From Entophlyctis helioformis (Eukaryota; Chytridiomycota; Chytridiomycetes; Chytridiales; Chytriomycetaceae), in assembly GCA_025526915.1 (NCBI GenBank), contig JAHLKH010000416.1, positions 1 through 13,464 on the forward strand: a stretch of 13,464 nucleotides of DNA, given 5' to 3'. The notes under the pieces are model-generated. The model made no database searches and was not told where the DNA came from. It worked only from the letters and a program-made list of their open reading frames with translations. Numbering within the stretch: position 1 is the stretch's first letter; each line of letters opens with the position of its first letter. The translations under genes and the position numbers were made by a program. Positions 12,464 through 13,464 of the stretch are shown piece after piece.

Positions 12464-13464
12464 ATGGACGCCAGCGCAGCGACACAGGCAGCGACGGCGA
12501 CGGCGACCACAACCACTGCTGCTGCTGCTGCTGCTGCTGCCGCTGCTGCTGCTGTTGCTGCTGCAGGCGACGCACCTGCCCGGCCAGAGTCTGTAGATGT
12601 GGCCGCTCTGTGGGTGCGTTTGGCGCCCGTCTGCCGCTGTTTGTCCTGCGGACGTCTGGCGCACTGGCACTCGCACTGACACACCGCATCCAACCAGGCG
12701 CAGGTCCAGCGGCTGGCGCAACAGCAGGCCGAGCTGCAGGCGACCGTCGAACAGCAGGCTCTGGCCATCGCCGCCCTCAGGGCTGCTGCTGACGCTGCTG
12801 CCGAGGCTGCCCAGCACGATCCACGGTGAGCGCTGCCGTCTGCTGCTGCCTGCCGATGCTGCCTTGTGTCTGCTGTGGCCTGCTGCCGCTCACACGGCCC
12901 ACGCACGGCACACACGCAGATCCAGCGATGTCACAGCATCCGCACCTGCTGCACCTGCTGCACCTCCTGCACCTCCTGCACCTGCTACACCTGTTGCACA
13001 GGCTGCACAGCTGCCCTGTCGGCAGCTACTCCCCAGCCAGCAACGCCGTTCACGCCCACCATGCAGGCCGTCCTTCCAGCCGTCGGCATGGACATGGCGA
13101 CGTTCATCTGGAACTCGCTGCAGGCAAACATCGCCATGCAGGCCACCGCTGCCGCCCATCCCTCCGCACTGCCTGCACTTGCACCTGCTCCTGCTCCTGA
13201 AACGCCCACGGCACCTGCCATGGCCACCACGCCGCTGTCTGCAGTGACCCGTGCTGACGACCCGCAAGTCGGCCAAGCGGTCGCTGCCGTCATCGTCCAT
13301 CTCCAGCCCTTCTGATCTCGCGTCGGCACCTGCATCGGCCGCACCAGACGCCAAACGGCCCCGCTCGCGCACGTCGTTCTCGTACCAGACACTCAAGGAG
13401 CTGCCCATGACCGAGGAGCGTCAGGCTGCGTTCGACAAGCTCAATCTGCCGTCGGCTATCCTGG
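12464..13464 (+). CDS. Unrecognised Ala-rich coiled-coil protein, 3' end outside window
   Basis: No family is recognised. Start: ATG 12464 (MDASAATQ), although an in-frame ATG at 12431 would add 11 residues. Exon 1 (12464-12613) encodes Thr-rich then poly-Ala sequence from GCT repeats. Intron 12614-12697 (GTGCGT...CCAG). Exon 2 (12698-12825) encodes a heptad-like segment rich in Gln and Ala (VQRLAQQQAELQATVEQQAL), a probable coiled coil. Donor GTGAGC at 12826. Acceptors at 12919 or 12936 give different frames: the first yields an Ala/Pro repeat, the second a Cys/Thr repeat in frame with 13010-13236 (MQAVLPAVGMDMATFIWNSL). After about 13240 the coding-like frame differs again (KRPRSRTSFSYQTLKELPMT to the window end). 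A weak intron at 13237-13306 (GTCTGC...CTCCAG) would reconcile the phase. The basic KRPRSR stretch could be a nuclear signal. Confidence 0.55.

Overview
The window reads as nuclear DNA of a eukaryote with a GC-rich genome, short spliceosomal introns (mostly 49-125 nt, GT...AG, with GTRNGY donors) and many 3-6 bp microsatellites. The gene set (NKAP, RIO2, ribosomal protein eL33/RPL35A, an Irc21/CYB5R4-type cytochrome b5) is that of an opisthokont. The eL33 protein and the presence of a Fanzor point to an early-diverging fungus such as a chytrid, but this placement is inference.

Layout. (1) About 1-4618, + strand: a long multi-exon gene whose second half encodes a Fanzor, the eukaryotic TnpB-like RNA-guided nuclease. 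It has a RuvC-I Asp, the shifted Glu before the TS-x-x-C motif, a four-cysteine zinc ribbon and the RuvC-III RD motif. The 5' end lies outside the window, and the reading frame changes several times without a canonical intron to explain it, so this copy is either decaying or contains sequence errors. Two hairpins followed by a T-run sit at its 3' end, where omega/fRNA sequence is expected. (2) 4845-7027, + strand: a six-exon NKAP-family gene with an RS/RGG-rich N-terminal part that carries an exon-intron duplication. (3) 7335-7934, - strand: a cytochrome b5 domain protein with TATA-like and CRE-like sites upstream. (4) 8266-9314, - strand: RPL35A (eL33), three exons with tiny first and last exons and one long intron. 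(5) 9315-10098: intergenic DNA containing the RPL35A promoter, a long hairpin and a doubtful + strand transcription unit. (6) 10099-12230, - strand: RIO2 kinase, five exons, apparently complete. (7) 12464 to the window end, + strand: an unrecognised Ala-rich coiled-coil protein, divergent from RIO2.

The housekeeping genes relate to ribosome biogenesis (RIO2, eL33) and mRNA processing (NKAP). The Fanzor locus is the accessory element. No transposase, recombinase, tRNA, rRNA or CRISPR array was seen. The exon structures were worked out by hand from splice sites, phase and family resemblance. They close in frame for NKAP (572 aa), eL33 (110 aa) and RIO2 (565 aa).
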